A DNA stretch of 64,000 bases from Cryomorpha ignava. Lineage in GTDB: Bacteria > Bacteroidota > Bacteroidia > Flavobacteriales_D > Cryomorphaceae. The notes beneath the pieces are model-generated. The model was given only the letters and a program-made list of their open reading frames with translations. It searched no databases and was not told the DNA's origin. Within the stretch, counting starts at the first letter, position 1. Each line of letters begins with the position of its first letter. Made by a program: the position numbers and the translations under genes. Of this stretch, positions 62,086 to 64,000 are shown one piece after another. The DNA lies in assembly GCF_010686655.1 (NCBI RefSeq), contig NZ_JAAGVY010000012.1, positions 1 to 64,000 on the forward strand, written 5' to 3'.

Positions 62086-64000
62086 ATACGTATTCTAATG
62101 GTACCCAGTAAAATTTTGAATTCGTTCCTTCAATTTGGTAATAAACATCACCATTGTAGATATTTTGTAAGTTGGTATACGCGGTTTTAAAATACTTCAT
62201 TAACTGATCAATTTGCACATCACTTAGTTTCTTTTTACTCATGATATCACCTACAGTCAATCCGCCAAATTGCTCCAAATCATTTGGCAGCATTAGGTTC
62301 ATGTTTTCAATTCCCAGCAGGCGCTTTCTCAATTCTTCGATCGTTATATTTTCATATTTCTTATCGCCTCCCAGTACTGTTTGTGCCAGGCTGCTCCAAT
62401 ACTTCCCCAGACTTTCCTGCACATTGGCCTGCGTTTCATTTCTGAATTCGCCAGTGAGTTTTCTAAGATCTGCGAGGCGAGACGAAAGCTTATCTTCATG
62501 CATAAATAGCACGTATTTAAACAAGGGATACTTCAGTTTATCAGATTTATAATACGTATTTGATTTGATAAAAAGCTGAACCTTCTCTGCCGCACACCAC
62601 TCTCTGAAATCATTTAAAAACTCCTCATTGTTTACATCATTTTTAATCAATTCATCGATAATTAACGAAAGCACCGGAATTTTAAAATCACTTGCCCGAT
62701 CATTTAACGCCGACTCATCTTCTACAATCTCTTTTAAATTTGAAAGGAATTCTTTTGTCTTCAATTCGCAAGAATCTAATTCCAAAGCCATGTAATTGCT
62801 TACCAGATTTTCATTGTAATCATCCAGAAAATAGGATTTTATTTGGAAAGCGCTTTTATTCATTCTGGCTACCTTAGCGCCATTTATTGTCGTTTTAGAA
62901 AGCACCGGGGTTTCTGGTTGAGTGTTGCTGATAACGAACTCAATACCGAAGTATTTATTGGCCTGTGAAGTGGCAAGTTCAGGAAGAATTTCATCGCATT
63001 GATTTTCATAAAATAGCTTTCTGGTTCCAGCACTAACCTCTTTTGAATAGCCAATGAAATTGATATAATTCAAATCGATTTCATTATTTTTCAAAATGTC
63101 TCCCAAATCAATTGGGCTAAGCATTGTTTCGGGTTTTTGTGATTTAAACCAAGGGTCAACCGATGAATTGTCAGGCGCATTACCGATATGCACAATGACA
63201 TTAGATTGGTTTGGAGTGAGCATTAGAATAGCCTTTTTCATGGCATAGTAAACGGCTTCGCCCTCTGTTTTAAAACCTGCCTCGCCAATTGGGTACTCAC
63301 CGAGATTTTTGGCAAGTTCTTTGGCATTGGTACTTAAATCATAAATTCGGCAAAATTCAGATTCCGGATTCGCATCTATTGTATTGTCCGGAAATTCATT
63401 TTTGTAAAGAACGGCTCCGTATTTAGTGGTATTAATTCCACTGGCGACATTGCTTTCATAAGCTTTATTCAAAAAATCAATCACAACATCCAAATACCGT
63501 TTGGTGCCATCGCTTCCATCGAGCAAAAAAACCACATTCTTAAATTTCATGTTTTCGGCCAGCTCCTTGCTTTTCTTGCTAATTTGGGTGTAAACCGCAT
63601 CATCAAACCCTTCCACAACTCCACTGTTTCCCAAATTTGTTTTACCGGTAACTGCTGTAAATATTTTCGAATTGTCGGGATATCTCACGCCATTAAACAC
63701 CGGATATCTAAAAATTTCACCGTCCATTCTGGGATGTAACTCATAGTTACCCAAAGCGGGATCTCTAAGTGGTCCACCTACCAATGCGCTTCCACGTGCT
63801 CCGGTTGTACGGTATTTTTCAACCTGGTCTACTCCACCAAAATCACTCGTAAAAACAGTTGCAATTATATCTTTTTGAGCTCTTTCTTCGAGGGCAGGTT
63901 TATCAAAATTTGGTTCCAGGCATAGAGCCGTCTTCCAAATTTCAGTTCTTCCTTCATCTACCCACCCCAGTAGTGGAGAATTATCGTTGAGATCGTAGTA
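62078..64000 (-). CDS. TssR-like VWA-domain protein (5' end beyond window)
   Basis: The frame is open through the window edge: upstream of the TTG at 63784 it continues with residues such as GWVDEGRTEIWKTALCLEPN and VFTSDFGGVDQVEKYRTTG. It is thus much longer than the 568 residues from 63784. FKNVVFLLDGSDGTKRYLDV gives the metal-site DxS of a von Willebrand A fold; VIVHIGNAPDNSS is a later VWA strand and loop. The C-terminal part is helical. An SH3-like upstream segment, a VWA domain and linkage to TssD recall TssR, a periplasmic protein of subtype-iii T6SS. The TssR assignment is an inference. Confidence 0.6.
   Translation of the reverse strand, partial: YYDLNDNSPLLGWVDEGRTEIWKTALCLEPNFDKPALEERAQKDIIATVFTSDFGGVDQVEKYRTTGARGSALVGGPLRDPALGNYELHPRMDGEIFRYPVFNGVRYPDNSKIFTAVTGKTNLGNSGVVEGFDDAVYTQISKKSKELAENMKFKNVVFLLDGSDGTKRYLDVVIDFLNKAYESNVASGINTTKYGAVLYKNEFPDNTIDANPESEFCRIYDLSTNAKELAKNLGEYPIGEAGFKTEGEAVYYAMKKAILMLTPNQSNVIVHIGNAPDNSSVDPWFKSQKPETMLSPIDLGDILKNNEIDLNYINFIGYSKEVSAGTRKLFYENQCDEILPELATSQANKYFGIEFVISNTQPETPVLSKTTINGAKVARMNKSAFQIKSYFLDDYNENLVSNYMALELDSCELKTKEFLSNLKEIVEDESALNDRASDFKIPVLSLIIDELIKNDVNNEEFLNDFREWCAAEKVQLFIKSNTYYKSDKLKYPLFKYVLFMHEDKLSSRLADLRKLTGEFRNETQANVQESLGKYWSSLAQTVLGGDKKYENITIEELRKRLLGIENMNLMLPNDLEQFGGLTVGDIMSKKKLSDVQIDQLMKYFKTAYTNLQNIYNGDVYYQIEGTNSKFYWVPLEYVFG

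Overview
The window comes from a free-living Bacteroidota, most likely a member of the Flavobacteriales or a close relative. The evidence is a SusC/SusD pair, two proteins ending in type IX secretion (T9SS) type A sorting tails, a MurF-Alr fusion, a DUF4271 gene beside rnpA and a hemD-like gene, a Bacteroidota-type TssD (Hcp) tube protein, and promoter -7 boxes of the form TAnnTTTG. There are no rRNA or tRNA genes and no complete insertion sequence. No gene names were looked up; all assignments rest on reading the translated sequence.

Layout. 1-4557: a very large T9SS-secreted protein cut by the window edge. 4700-6517: a decayed hicAB toxin-antitoxin module beside an oxidoreductase gene, whose 3' end is duplicated on the far side of hicAB. 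6638-22080: mostly housekeeping genes: rsmI, an M28 peptidase, tdk, murF-alr, a T9SS subtilase, an O-antigen ligase-like protein, an S41 protease, rnpA, a hemD-like gene, DUF4271 and a glutaryl-CoA-dehydrogenase-like gene. 22554-28316: a secreted barrel-like protein, a PEGA-trypsin protein, and an ECF sigma factor with a large anti-sigma/TonB-domain partner. 28489-29566: an AbiEii-type module. 29694-32511: hemA-hemC-hemD, in which hemD lacks a start codon and sits one frame away from hemC at a run of nine A residues. 32512-35230: an AT-rich patch of small lipoproteins and gene remnants, next to a C-terminally shortened nrdB.

36679-47856 is one long minus-strand uptake locus: a DUF2064 protein, a YnjBCD-like ABC importer, a nucleoside hydrolase, a methylthioribose-kinase-like protein, then SusC and SusD. 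It reads as a scavenging pathway for a nucleoside- or thiamine-like compound. 48069-50337 holds DUF3109 and glycyl-tRNA synthetase. 50338-51559 is 1.2 kb of non-coding repeats: palindrome-bearing tandem repeats between two 85-bp direct repeats.

The last 12.5 kb is the most unusual part. A plus-strand trio encodes TssD, a small ADP-ribosyltransferase-toxin-like protein and an unrecognised partner. Facing it is a tightly packed minus-strand operon of eight genes. It encodes a VWA protein resembling TssR, a MacB/LolD-type ABC ATPase and permease, two small envelope proteins, two proteins with a possible shared NTF2-like domain, and a 986-residue TPR protein. I propose that this is an accessory envelope module linked to a subtype-iii (Bacteroidota) type VI secretion system whose other genes lie beyond position 64000.
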